Shown here: one piece after another, positions 17,011 through 26,507 of the stretch
Position numbering within the stretch: position 1 is the first letter of the stretch
Layout of the letters: every line of letters begins with the position of its first letter
Origin: Bodo saltans
Taxonomy: Eukaryota > Euglenozoa > Kinetoplastea > Eubodonida > Bodonidae
Direction: 5' to 3'
NCBI GenBank assembly: GCA_001460835.1
Contig: CYKH01001705.1
Location: 2,547-47,426, forward strand
DNA: 44,880 nucleotides
Made by a program: the position numbers and the translations under genes
Notes under the pieces: model-generated
The model's input: only the letters and a program-made list of their open reading frames with translations
Told to the model about the DNA's origin: nothing
Databases searched by the model: none

Positions 17011-18849
17011 ATGAGTGCTGCCAGTTCACCACGGCTTCCTACACAGAATGAGCTCTTTGCATATTTTATGCTCCTCTGTGGGCACCATCGTATCAAGAAG
17101 CCCCCGAGGGTAATTGCCGCATTATTGGACGAAGATGAAACCTCCCGCTCAGATCGACTCACCCGCGAGGCGAATGATTTGCGTGTGACACCAAGCCAGG
17201 TCGTCGAGGCCCAACAGGATACTCAAGTGTCTGTACAGCTCCGGAGCTCCGTTGTTGCGCTGTCGTCGCGAACCGTCGTGCCGATGATAGAAGTAGCTCG
17301 TGCTCATCAGCTTGTTGCACCAAGCGAATCAAAAGTGCACATCGGCAATCGTGGCGTCGTTGTGTGGCTCATGCTCATCGCCCAGTGCCCGTTGTTGGAG
17401 GAGATTGACCTTTCCGTTGTGACCAGTCTCTATGCAGCAGATGCGTACCGCACCAATGTCAGCGGGAATCATGTCATTGACGTGTTGTGTGAAGTCGTAG
17501 AACAACACCCAAGCGTCAGTAAAATTGATCTTAGAGGTCACCCCCTAGGTACTGTGCCCGGGCGCCGCATCTTAACGGCTATTCAAAACAATCGTAGGAT
17601 TGTGAATGTGTCTATTGACGAGGAGGGAGTGGATAGGCTAGTGGTGCAGCAATTGAAGACGGAGTTGGGGAGAAACGCAGCCTCAGCACACTTACTTCCC
17701 TCACCAAGTATTCCATCTGCGCTGTCCTCAGAGTTAGAATCGCTTCAGTGGGTAGATCGCAAAACAAGTCGGGAGCGGCAAACGCTTCGAAATGTGTTGT
17801 CTGAAGTGAAGGCGTTCCAAAGCTGTAGCGACGATGATATTGACCGACTTGTGAGCCACGCAGAACGGATTAGTCTTGAGCAAGTCGTCAAGGACTCAGC
17901 AGGCTTGCGTGGGGATCGAGAGCACTTGTTTGTTCTCGAGTCGGGCTCCATTGAGGTATCCATCAGCAATACACCATTCTCACTTGCTCGAGGCGATTAC
18001 TTTGGCTACACATACCACACCGCAATGTTCAGTGCGGGAGTCATTGCGGAGAAGGAGCGTGGCTATGCGTTTCGTATTCCCTTAGATGTGTGTGCCGCAC
18101 TGGTGCAAGTGTGGGAGTCTTCCGTTGACCGGTACTTGCCGTTGCTGAGGGAGTCTATTGTGCTGCAGGGAGCTCACGTGTGGATGCTGATGCGAGCATG
18201 TCACACCGCAACTCTGATTGAGGGGGCCGCATCGCCACAACACGCCGATGCTTCAGCAGCCAACGATGTGAAAGTTCTTTTGCAAGACTTACTGTCCTTC
18301 ACACCTCGGGGAAAGCCATTCGTTGGCCTGTTTGTGGTGGTGGATGGGCAATACGAAGTCATTGCTGCGCCAGAGTATAAAAATGGTGAAAAAGTGTTGT
18401 CGTCGCCTCGACGACATCAATTCCGCAGTGAGACGCAAACACGCAACGAGGGAGCGCTTATGACCACCCGCTCCATGAACTTGCTAGACCAGTACAAAGC
18501 ATCAGAGGAACGCAAGATTGCTGAGAAGCAACTGGCATCCATCGGTGGCGGTGGTGGTGGTGGTGGTGAGGTGGCGCAGTCCACTGGGAGCAGTAGGAAA
18601 CTTGCTGCGGATGCAGGAGGCTACACGTTTAGCCGAGGGGATGTGTTTGGTGAAGAGCCACTGACCATCAAGCGCATCACTGGGTACGTGACTGGCATCC
18701 AACCAATCGTTGCACACAGCACATCAACAGGCGCAACCCCACCACCAAGGTGTGTGCTGCTGGATCCTGAGGGTAGCACTGCTGTGGTACAATGCTTGAA
18801 ACAGACAATGCGTATGACGACCCGACTTTACACACAGGCGTTAGAATAG
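17011..18849 (+). CDS. LRR-like plus tandem cyclic-nucleotide-binding-like protein (PKA-R-like layout)
   Basis: A 612-residue protein. Residues 110-220 contain LRR-like strands (CPLLEEIDLSVVTSLYAADA; HPSVSKIDLRGHPLGTVPGR; NNRRIVNVSIDEEGV). A cyclic-nucleotide-binding-like fold follows at about 270-385, with LFVLESGSIEVSI, then ARGDYFGYTY. A second begins near 425 with GLFVVVDGQYEVIA, is split by a low-complexity insertion of about 80 residues including a glycine run, and resumes with SRGDVFGEEPLTIKRI near 540. LRR followed by two such domains is the layout reported for kinetoplastid PKA regulatory subunits. The phosphate-binding cassette is degenerate: the first lacks the usual FGE-ALxxxxPR pattern, and the second keeps FGE but not a clear PRxA. 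No inhibitor site is evident. It may be a divergent PKA-R paralogue or ligand-independent scaffold. Confidence 0.65.
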   Translation: MSAASSPRLPTQNELFAYFMLLCGHHRIKKPPRVIAALLDEDETSRSDRLTREANDLRVTPSQVVEAQQDTQVSVQLRSSVVALSSRTVVPMIEVARAHQLVAPSESKVHIGNRGVVVWLMLIAQCPLLEEIDLSVVTSLYAADAYRTNVSGNHVIDVLCEVVEQHPSVSKIDLRGHPLGTVPGRRILTAIQNNRRIVNVSIDEEGVDRLVVQQLKTELGRNAASAHLLPSPSIPSALSSELESLQWVDRKTSRERQTLRNVLSEVKAFQSCSDDDIDRLVSHAERISLEQVVKDSAGLRGDREHLFVLESGSIEVSISNTPFSLARGDYFGYTYHTAMFSAGVIAEKERGYAFRIPLDVCAALVQVWESSVDRYLPLLRESIVLQGAHVWMLMRACHTATLIEGAASPQHADASAANDVKVLLQDLLSFTPRGKPFVGLFVVVDGQYEVIAAPEYKNGEKVLSSPRRHQFRSETQTRNEGALMTTRSMNLLDQYKASEERKIAEKQLASIGGGGGGGGEVAQSTGSSRKLAADAGGYTFSRGDVFGEEPLTIKRITGYVTGIQPIVAHSTSTGATPPPRCVLLDPEGSTAVVQCLKQTMRMTTRLYTQALE

Positions 18850-19009
18850 AGAGCCGTCTTTTGGTGTGTGCAAGGAGCAACCGTGCTCAAATGAATGCGA
18901 GCATCGATGCCACACATGGATGTCTGATGTACAAAAAACATAGTGCCAGTTTCTTCGATCTTCGTCTTTTCACGCTGCTCCTAACAATGATTATCTCAGA
19001 TTATAGTTT

Positions 19010-19046
19010 TGTATCATTCCTTTCTTTTTTGTTGCAAGACTCAGAG
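19010..19046 (+). promoter_or_regulatory. Trans-splice acceptor almost touching a start codon
   Basis: A tract tcattcctttcttttttgtt is followed by AGs at 19039?-19046 (gactcagag), only a few bases before the ATG at 19050. If the first or second AG of cagag is used, the 5' untranslated part beyond the spliced leader would be about 3-6 bases. Confidence 0.55.
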
Positions 19047-19049
19047 TAA

Positions 19050-19778
19050 ATGGGATCATCAGGTTCCAAAGCCCAGCAGCAAAGTGCTGCCGCAGCGGCC
19101 GAGCTTGCCCGTAAAGAAGAAATTGAATCACAGAATCGTCTTTTGCTGAAGGCATATCAAGACGGCCGAGATGAGGCGTTCCAACAAGCCGTGCGGGCTA
19201 TGGACGTACAGCAGACAGAGGATTTAATGATCGGGGTGGGAGCATGTCTCCTGACCGGTGTCTTTGCATCTTCTTATTTCGGTTGGAAGTCGGGAGGTGC
19301 TGTGCGTCAGTACAAATCCGAGCAGGCGAAATCAACAGCACTATTTGCCCAGGCTGAACAAGATTTGATTTTGGAGCGACAACGCGTACGTGAGCTGGCG
19401 ACTGTGAACGACTCACAAGCGGAGATGATCAAAAGCCAAACGGCGCTGGTAGAGCGATCCCGCGAGCAAATTGTGAGCATCCGCGCCAAGGCACAGTTCA
19501 TGAGGTTGCAACATATGAAACTGAAGCGGAAGCACAATAATTTGATGGTTGAGGCCACCACGCTGCGCGCACAGAACGGTATTCTGCATCAACGGTTTAT
19601 TGCTTCCACAAGTGGTGCAATTTTCATGGCCTGCGTTGCCGGCGCCTTTGCCATTGCGTCGCACGGATCACACGGAGCTGCTCCACACCCTGAGGACGGC
19701 CACCACGCAGTGGCTCCCGCAGCGGTGGTGCCCGTGGCTGCTGCGATCGACGTAGCCGCTGAATCCAAATCACATTAG
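19050..19778 (+). CDS. Predicted N-myristoylated coiled-coil membrane protein
   Basis: I do not recognise the family. The 242-residue product starts MGSSGSK, matching the Gly2/Ser6 pattern for N-myristoylation. An Ala/Glu-rich helix is followed by a hydrophobic segment LMIGVGACLLTGVFASSYFG (about 59-78), then about 100 residues of charged helix likely to form a coiled coil (QAEQDLILERQRVRELA; VERSREQIVSIRAKAQFMRL). A second hydrophobic segment (GAIFMACVAGAFAIAS, about 188-203) and a His/Ala-rich tail follow. This suggests a lipid-anchored protein with a hairpin-like membrane topology. Its start codon is only a few bases from the probable splice acceptor. Confidence 0.75.
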   Translation: MGSSGSKAQQQSAAAAAELARKEEIESQNRLLLKAYQDGRDEAFQQAVRAMDVQQTEDLMIGVGACLLTGVFASSYFGWKSGGAVRQYKSEQAKSTALFAQAEQDLILERQRVRELATVNDSQAEMIKSQTALVERSREQIVSIRAKAQFMRLQHMKLKRKHNNLMVEATTLRAQNGILHQRFIASTSGAIFMACVAGAFAIASHGSHGAAPHPEDGHHAVAPAAVVPVAAAIDVAAESKSH

Positions 19779-20085
19779 AGTAGATACTTGGCGGCATTTT
19801 CCTATGAAGCCAACAAATAGGTTGCTACTATGCCGAAATGTCAGCACCTTTTTGGCAAAAAAGCCTGGTTGTTCTGTTGGAAGACTTTTCGAAGTCACAG
19901 CGCGGATTAAGTGTGTGGCTTGTCTGCGTGGGAGGCAAGTGAGTGCGAACGAGGTTCACAAAACAGTAAGAGAAAAAAAGCCGTTCTCGCGTATGGAACA
20001 AAATCGATATCATTGTTGAAGGTTCACTTTCATCTTGTTGTTGTCATTGTTTTGTTCAACCGTAATAAGAAAAGGTTCAAGACGC
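19779..20085 (+). other. Spacer, no gene seen
   Basis: About 307 bases without convincing coding sequence. The pyrimidine-rich part 20022-20060 followed by AGs at about 20069-20081 probably forms the splice acceptor for the gene at 20086. Confidence 0.5.
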
Positions 20086-21192
20086 ATGGATTACGGTGAG
20101 CAACAACTGCCGCTCATACTCTTGCTCCACGCCTCGTCGCCCCTTTGTCAACAGGCGCTATTCCATCAAACCCCTGCTGAATTACCCCGACCGGAAAGGG
20201 ACGCTTTTTCTGATGATCAAGAAGGAGATCCATGGCAATGTCAGCAGCAACAACAGTGGCTCTCTGCTGTTCATACGTCAAGTGCGTCAACCTCCAAAAA
20301 TTCAGCGTCTCCGTGGCAGCCGACTCGGTTAACTGTCGCTTCGCGCGATCAGCTCAACAAGACGCTACGCAACCTTCAGATACAGTCGTCTGTGCGGTAC
20401 CGCGCTGGAGATGAAGCCGGTGGCGCCTCCACACCACAGTTTCGAGTTCAACGTCGAGTTCCTATCTCACACCTTCCTCTTAACCTTGTTTCATGTATGG
20501 GAGCTGAAAGAATTCCTCTGGGCTGCCGTGAATGCCACGTGCTGGTCCCCTCTGCGTCGTTCGTTGGTTCTCTTCATCACTCTCTCGTGATGAAATCCTC
20601 TCAGATGGCGGCAACGGAGATGAAACGCCAATACGCAATCCGATGTGAAATGGCCCAGGTAATGACGCTCGGTGGTGGCTGGGCATCTGTGAAAAACGCA
20701 CAAGAGGCGTTGAAGTGCTCCATCAGGCTTTATCAACTTGCTGATAAAATTGGGGATGAAGCGACGAAGCGCAAGTGCCGAGTGTTTGTTGGATGGGCAA
20801 TGCTGTGGTACTTTGAACAGCAACAACAGCAGCAGCGAACGATGTCGAGCGCCACCACCTCGGAGTTACAAAAAGCTCTCTGGATATTTACCACGCAGCT
20901 CGCAGCGAACCAGTCAGTTCACGATGAAACGAACTGGAATCGATGCTTCGCAGCGCTGTATCACTGGTCCTTCTTGACAAACACCGATGGTGCAATACAC
21001 CTCGGTGTGGCGGCTCCTCCTGGGCATGACGTAGCTGCTAATGTGACCGAAACAACTCCGGAGATGATCGTTGGCGGCTACGACGGCCCTCAAGCGGCTG
21101 CAGTACAAATTTCACGTGCTGATCATGAGGCAGAGGATTGCGCTGTCCACGAGAATCATGTGCTCGATCAATGGGAACAATTGTTCCTGTAG
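20086..21192 (+). CDS. Unknown protein, kinetoplastid-type hypothetical
   Basis: A 368-residue protein that I do not recognise. The N-terminal 150 residues are rich in Gln, Ser and Pro and probably disordered. The central part has amphipathic helices (MKRQYAIRCEMAQVM; NAQEALKCSIRLYQLADKIG; KRKCRVFVGWAMLWYFEQQQ) that vaguely recall TPR-like helical hairpins, followed by a polyglutamine run coded by CAA/CAG. The C-terminal part has aromatic helices (WNRCFAALYHWSFLTN). There is no signal peptide. The ATG at 20086 lies after the splice-acceptor tract, whereas the upstream in-frame TTG does not qualify as a start. Confidence 0.65.
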   Translation: MDYGEQQLPLILLLHASSPLCQQALFHQTPAELPRPERDAFSDDQEGDPWQCQQQQQWLSAVHTSSASTSKNSASPWQPTRLTVASRDQLNKTLRNLQIQSSVRYRAGDEAGGASTPQFRVQRRVPISHLPLNLVSCMGAERIPLGCRECHVLVPSASFVGSLHHSLVMKSSQMAATEMKRQYAIRCEMAQVMTLGGGWASVKNAQEALKCSIRLYQLADKIGDEATKRKCRVFVGWAMLWYFEQQQQQQRTMSSATTSELQKALWIFTTQLAANQSVHDETNWNRCFAALYHWSFLTNTDGAIHLGVAAPPGHDVAANVTETTPEMIVGGYDGPQAAAVQISRADHEAEDCAVHENHVLDQWEQLFL

Positions 21193-21404
21193 TAGTGCAA
21201 TAAATGTCAGTAGTTGTTTCCTTTTGCGCAGGCAAAAATTGCAGACGCTCTATTGCAATAACGTGTCAGTGTTGTTTATTTTCAGTCGCCCATGAGGGAT
21301 CCTTCGTGCAACATTTGTGGAAATGATGTTCTCTCTTGCTTCTGCATGAAGTCTTGAAAAAAAAGAGAAGTTCACACGATAACAGTAAAAATTGACGTTT
21401 CCAA

Positions 21405-23042
21405 ATGGCGTCACTTGGAGATTGGATTCCAAATGCTCAGAATTTTCAGCAGTTCTTCGCCCCAAGCGAGTTAAGATTTCAGCGTCTTGCTACAGTAGTC
21501 CTGCCGTTTCTTGCAGCCGAGAAACGACGAGCTCATACTGCTGGTGGTGAAGACGCCAGCAACTCTCCTCCTTCGTTGTTGAAAACATTGTTCACCGTAC
21601 TTGACACGACGTGCGAACTGAGAAGTCCACTGGTTGGTGCGTGCGAAGCATACATGCGTCTGCATCACATTCCCCTGTGGAACATCCCTTCCACATCATC
21701 CAGCAGCCCAGAGGGTGACAATACTGGAGGGAGCAGCAACGGTGCAGCGCCATCAGGAGCTCCTCAAGTGTCGTTTGGTGATTTGCTGACAACTGTGGTG
21801 AAGGAGGCTCTTCGGTTCCCCATCTATTTTACCACGCCGTTGAGCAAAGACCCATCCCACGTCTCATGGTCCAAGCAGCAAGTCTTTTCCATTCTTTCTT
21901 GCGCGTTTCTCTGCTTATTTCCTCGGCCATCTGAGAACTGTTGCACAAACGATCGACGATTCGAAATGATGCCGTCCATCAATTACGATGAAATGATATT
22001 CCCTGAAGACAATAGCCCTGGTAAAACGTCAGTGCAACAAGAGAAACTGCTGATGTTTTTAGACTACGTTGCAGCGATTCATCAACGGCGCCACTTGTGG
22101 TCGGAGGAGGAGGAAGAGATTGCCACCACCACCGCCACACCATCGACAGAAGAAGTGGCTGTTCTACTGCGACCGCTTGTTATTCTGCGACATGCCATCA
22201 CACCTGACGAGGTTGTGGAGTTGCTGCAATCCGCTGGGCCTACCACTGCGCTGAATCCGTTTACGGTGTACCCTCTCCGTCACAGCATTGACGATGCGTC
22301 GTCGATGCTGCGTGTGGATTTTGCCAACCGCATCATCGGAGGAGCATCGATTGCGTATGGCTGCGTGCAAGAGGAGATCACCTTCTCTGTATGCCCAGAA
22401 CTCAACGCCTCTCGCTTGATCCACTCGCCGATGAAATTTAATGAGGCCATTGTCCTGTGCGGCGCAGAACAATTTTCGTTATTGAAGCCCGGAACCTATG
22501 GCTTCGGGATGCGCCACGGAGGGGCAGTGAATCCCTCCCCATGTCCAAGAGGTGGTGCGGTAGTCGCCATCGACGCAATGGATTATCGTTATGTGGACTC
22601 CGAGGAACAGTACAAGTGGCCGGTGATGCAGCGCGAGCTGACGAAGCTGTTAGCTGCGTTCCTTGCACCTGTTGAGGAGAAGGGCCGTGTACCATCAGAG
22701 GAAGCCGCAAGTGTCGCCACTGGCAACTGGGGCTGCGGTGTATTTGGAGGCGATGTGGAGCTGAAGTTTCTGTTACAGTGGATTGCATGCGCGTTAGCAA
22801 AAAAGCACATGCACTACTTCCCGTTCGACGAAAAGCGCTTTGAGGCAGTGATGGTTGCACTGGGCAAGCGCATCGTAGATTGCAAGATCACTGTGGCCAA
22901 TATGCTGCACTTTCTTCAGACAATTGTAGGACCGAATGCGAATGCCCTTGGAAGCCGTCGGCGCAGTCGATCTGGATCTGCTCCGGCGCACTCGGTGTGG
23001 AGCCTTTTGAACGAATTCGTTGCTGATTTTGAAAAGATCTAG
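21405..23042 (+). CDS. PARG: Poly(ADP-ribose) glycohydrolase
   Basis: A 545-residue enzyme that removes poly(ADP-ribose) from proteins by splitting ribose-ribose bonds, mostly in the nucleus during DNA damage responses. The family core is clear: LRVDFANRIIGGASIAYG followed by CVQEEITFSVCPEL. The catalytic pair is Glu323-Glu324 in the QEE motif. The substrate loop continues as EAIVLCGAEQFS, and the late conserved block TGNWGCGVFGGDVELKFLLQ is present. The usual GGG of the signature reads GGA here. The N-terminal 240 residues correspond to the helical accessory domain, with Ser/Gly-rich insertions. No transit peptide is visible. The ATG at 21405 is preceded by pyrimidine-rich DNA at 21326-21345 and several AGs. 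Assignment is firm. Confidence 0.95.
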   Translation: MASLGDWIPNAQNFQQFFAPSELRFQRLATVVLPFLAAEKRRAHTAGGEDASNSPPSLLKTLFTVLDTTCELRSPLVGACEAYMRLHHIPLWNIPSTSSSSPEGDNTGGSSNGAAPSGAPQVSFGDLLTTVVKEALRFPIYFTTPLSKDPSHVSWSKQQVFSILSCAFLCLFPRPSENCCTNDRRFEMMPSINYDEMIFPEDNSPGKTSVQQEKLLMFLDYVAAIHQRRHLWSEEEEEIATTTATPSTEEVAVLLRPLVILRHAITPDEVVELLQSAGPTTALNPFTVYPLRHSIDDASSMLRVDFANRIIGGASIAYGCVQEEITFSVCPELNASRLIHSPMKFNEAIVLCGAEQFSLLKPGTYGFGMRHGGAVNPSPCPRGGAVVAIDAMDYRYVDSEEQYKWPVMQRELTKLLAAFLAPVEEKGRVPSEEAASVATGNWGCGVFGGDVELKFLLQWIACALAKKHMHYFPFDEKRFEAVMVALGKRIVDCKITVANMLHFLQTIVGPNANALGSRRRSRSGSAPAHSVWSLLNEFVADFEKI

Positions 23043-23210
23043 TCAGCCTCTGCTATCGACGAAAATGATCAACTGATTTATTTTTTGGCGCTGCTTCCCC
23101 CTCGTGTCAAACGGTATTTGACCAACATTCCTTTTGTTCGTTTCCTGTGGAAGAATTTCGAAAACAAAAAGAATAGATAGAGGTAACGCAAGTCGCATCA
23201 TCGTACTATT

Positions 23211-26200
23211 ATGACTGAGGGACCGCAGTTTGCTGTAACAAGCTCTTCCGCTCCTCCTCCTCAACAGCAAAATTTTTTCTTCGTCTTAGATCCACGTGAC
23301 TTTCGAGTGAGTACCCACCGACAAACAACCCGTGGTGCTTTTGCCACTGCAACCAGAACTGCTTCCGTTGCAACGCATAGTGTGGAAGAAGATTACGATG
23401 GGGGGAGAGCAGAAAACCGATTGCACAGTCATCACAGTGCTGCTGCTGATCGACCAACGACGGCACTCCTTCGCTTCGGTGCACGGAAACCAAATTCACC
23501 TAGCCCCAACAGAGCACCGTCACCAACGTCGACGACTGCGCCTCAACGGAGCAGCGGCGCGGTGCCATCATCAGATCGGAATGAAAAGCCGCCATTTTCA
23601 GCAGGGGGTGTTATACGGTATGAGGATGATAACATTTTCCTCGACGATGGAACAGCGTGGCGTCGACCCCACCAGAACACTTCGCACGCATCGACTGCAG
23701 GAGCACCACCTCGGCGTGCTGTGTCTCCGTCGCCGGAACTCACAGTCAGAGTTGACCACCAGAATCTAAACACAGCGGTGAAGGACAACAGCTTCCACCC
23801 AGTCGTCAACCAGAAATCAAAAGCAATGGATGTGGCGGCACAACAACGCAGACTTTTGCTGATTGATGAAACTGAGGTGACAACAACGGTGCATCAGAGC
23901 CTAGGCGCAAGTCATTTGTCGAGTCGTTCCACGAGTGCTCAACGACAAATCAGAATTCCAACTTCCAGCCAAGCAGTTGACGCCAGAAGCACGTCACCTC
24001 AAGCGCGAACAACGACTCGCGGAGCTGCTGCTGCTGGATATCACACAACCGTTGCTGCTGGTGACGACGTGGACGATATCGTTGCGTCACCGCCCCCTCG
24101 GTGGTTGGTACTACACCGCATGGCTGAAGTGCTTCAGTCAAAGAAGCAACTTGCAGCAGAAGAGCATGCAGCGGAGGAAGCCCTGCAAGTTGAGCGTGAA
24201 GTTGCTGCCATGAAGCATGAACAGCGTATGCTGGCAAACAGAAGGCTGCGCTCGAATAGCACAGGAGGTGCTGCTGTGTCGAACGGCAGCGCAGCAATCA
24301 CACCACGAGTTCGTGCCTCCAAAGTTGTGCACAGCACAGCGCCTTCTTCTACTTCCACGTCAAGGCATCATGTTGAGCATGACACTACGACTGAGCACTG
24401 CTACTCAGAAACGACGTTGCGGTCATCTTCTGCAGCTGATCAGGGCGTGACGTCAAATTCAGGAGCGATTGTATTCAAGCGAAAAGTTGCACCTGAATTA
24501 GAGCCGCTCATTGCTGCGGCACGTTCACGATCAAGTGGTGTCAAGTCAACAACATCCGACGTTGCTGCTGCTGAATCTGTCAGTGCCAATTCTGCGAGAT
24601 CAAAGTTTGTGCAACAGCTCTCCGCTAGCTCTAGCAATAGCCTCAGGGATGAAGTCCTTCGCGACGCGCCTTCTCGAAGTGGTGACGACAGCGACGACAA
24701 CCATGCAGACACTCCTCCACCCAGGGCCGAGGTGTCCGCACCACCGATGCCTTCACCGTCATTGCACCAAAGGCGCCCAGCGCCCGCCTCCTCCCCCCGC
24801 GGAAGTGACGATCAGAACAAAAAACAACTGCCACAATTCACGCGTGAAGAATACGTTCTTCCTGAGTACTCATTTCACCCCACAATCACCCGAGGCCCGA
24901 AGCAGGAGTACTACGAACAACGAGGGTTGGTGTCGGCAACACAGACCACCAATAATGGTACCAAAAGTGCTGAAGAAGACGTGCCTCGGCAAGAGCAGCA
25001 ACAACTCACAACTGCCGCTTCGAATCTTACCAGTGAAGAGCAGCCCCAACCTACTACCACTCATGCTCAAGAGGAACATCAGACGTCAGGAAGCCGTGAC
25101 GTGGTTCACGTCATGCCTGTTGCTGCTGCAGTAAGCCCGTCGTACGAAGCGTTAGATGTTGAAGTGAGCACAACGACACCCCCACCAGTACTATCACCAA
25201 CGCCCCACATTGTGGATGAGGGCCGTGGCATTCCTTCAAACGAAGTATCCGAGGACATCGTGACGACTAGCACTACTGAAGGGGCACAACTATTGCCACC
25301 AGTTACAGAGAGCACCCCACATCAGCAGATCCGTGGTGGAGCATCGGTGAGGCACAGAGAAGATGTGCGTCACGAGCCTTTTGGAGATGACGATGGTGAC
25401 GATGTTAGTACAAGGGGGAGTTCTCCTCCTACGATCAATGACACCGTAGTAGTCACGTCAGGAAGTGCTGCCTCTGAGAATGCGATTGCACCACCACCAC
25501 CACCAATATCTAACATCATGCACAACGAATCCGGCCGACTGTACAACGATGAAGAAGAGGAGTTACTCCCAAGCCCTGTCCCTGAACTCTTCGAGGAAAC
25601 AGCAAGTAACGGAGGGGATGACGCTGCTGATGCCATTCATGGCGTCTCCCATGAGCGTAGCCCCCCACCTCCGCCTCCTGTCGCAGCTGAGACACCAAGA
25701 ACAAACGATGAAGAAATTTCAGAGGTTGTCTTCAGCCCTCGGTCAGCAATGGAAGCAATCCTGAGGGAGGGTGAGGCGGCCCTGGAGGAGTATGAAAAGC
25801 AACACCCTCATCCCACTCCCCCTCCTTCAGGCGTGACGACGATGGAAGACGTTTCGAATACTGGAAAGGCATCAGCAGCGGTGGAGCCTACGCTACGAAC
25901 TCCAGTGGGGCGCCGTCGTGGTGAGGATGAGCATCTCACTGAAATTCCCACGATATTACGAGACCCACAGTCTAGTGCCGTGCATTCTCCTCCACTGGTG
26001 AGAACACCGTCTCCTGTGATTATGGTTGCAGTGGCGGCAACATCATCATCGCATGTCGTCGCAGCTGCAGCTGCAGCATCAGCGCAGTCACCTCCACCAC
26101 ACAGCCGCAACACTGCCCAACAGCATCAGCAGCATATGTATCGCATTGATTCCACAGATGACTGCGATGATGATCTTGTGGTGTACCAACAAACAGGACA

Positions 26201-26366
26201 ACACCATAGTGTGTATCAGAGCAACCTTTATCGCGGCGCAACTGTGATTGCTGCAACATCTGCTGTGAGCATTCAGAACACGTTACCGACAACTATTGCT
26301 GGTCGCCCTAGTGGTGGTGTCGACACTACGCCGGTTGACGCAGGTCGCGGAAAAAAAAAATCATAG
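23211..26366 (+). CDS. Large disordered Ser/Thr/Pro-rich unknown protein
   Basis: A 1051-residue protein without a recognisable domain. It is dominated by Ser, Thr, Pro, Ala and acidic residues, with proline runs (APPPPPISN, SPPPPPPVAAE), and many short Arg/Ser-Pro motifs that could be phosphorylated. One charged helix (AEVLQSKKQLAAEEHAAEEA, near residue 305) may form a coiled coil. Sequences such as DDEFSFHPTI-like EYSFHPTITRGPK and KDNSFHPVVNQKSK hint at a cytoskeletal protein, since similar FxPxI motifs occur in kinetoplastid flagellar proteins, but this is weak. The 3' end is duplicated, and an A10 run at 26351-26360 produces the present stop at 26364. A one-base shorter run would carry the frame on into the second copy. 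The real C terminus is therefore uncertain. Confidence 0.7.
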   Translation: MTEGPQFAVTSSSAPPPQQQNFFFVLDPRDFRVSTHRQTTRGAFATATRTASVATHSVEEDYDGGRAENRLHSHHSAAADRPTTALLRFGARKPNSPSPNRAPSPTSTTAPQRSSGAVPSSDRNEKPPFSAGGVIRYEDDNIFLDDGTAWRRPHQNTSHASTAGAPPRRAVSPSPELTVRVDHQNLNTAVKDNSFHPVVNQKSKAMDVAAQQRRLLLIDETEVTTTVHQSLGASHLSSRSTSAQRQIRIPTSSQAVDARSTSPQARTTTRGAAAAGYHTTVAAGDDVDDIVASPPPRWLVLHRMAEVLQSKKQLAAEEHAAEEALQVEREVAAMKHEQRMLANRRLRSNSTGGAAVSNGSAAITPRVRASKVVHSTAPSSTSTSRHHVEHDTTTEHCYSETTLRSSSAADQGVTSNSGAIVFKRKVAPELEPLIAAARSRSSGVKSTTSDVAAAESVSANSARSKFVQQLSASSSNSLRDEVLRDAPSRSGDDSDDNHADTPPPRAEVSAPPMPSPSLHQRRPAPASSPRGSDDQNKKQLPQFTREEYVLPEYSFHPTITRGPKQEYYEQRGLVSATQTTNNGTKSAEEDVPRQEQQQLTTAASNLTSEEQPQPTTTHAQEEHQTSGSRDVVHVMPVAAAVSPSYEALDVEVSTTTPPPVLSPTPHIVDEGRGIPSNEVSEDIVTTSTTEGAQLLPPVTESTPHQQIRGGASVRHREDVRHEPFGDDDGDDVSTRGSSPPTINDTVVVTSGSAASENAIAPPPPPISNIMHNESGRLYNDEEEELLPSPVPELFEETASNGGDDAADAIHGVSHERSPPPPPPVAAETPRTNDEEISEVVFSPRSAMEAILREGEAALEEYEKQHPHPTPPPSGVTTMEDVSNTGKASAAVEPTLRTPVGRRRGEDEHLTEIPTILRDPQSSAVHSPPLVRTPSPVIMVAVAATSSSHVVAAAAAASAQSPPPHSRNTAQQHQQHMYRIDSTDDCDDDLVVYQQTGQHHSVYQSNLYRGATVIAATSAVSIQNTLPTTIAGRPSGGVDTTPVDAGRGKKKS

Positions 26367-26507
26367 TGTGTATCAGAGCAACCTTTATCGCGCATCAACT
26401 GTGATTGCTGCGACATCTGCTGTGAGTATTCAGAACACGTTACCGACAACTGCTGCTGGTGGCCTTGGTGGTGGTGTCGACACTACGCCGGTTGACGCAG
26501 GTCGCGG
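26205..26507 (+). repeat. Direct duplication of a gene tail with A10 at the junction
   Basis: Bases 26205-26350 match 26362-26507, both 146 bases long, with roughly ten substitutions. The junction holds ten As. The copies differ enough that this is not a simple recent slippage; two alleles or an older duplication are possible. Confidence 0.95.

Noticed and set aside
18542-18570. GGT run as a regulatory G-quadruplex-like element
   Set aside because: It is a simple codon repeat encoding polyglycine, like those in the RING protein gene, and needs no further explanation.
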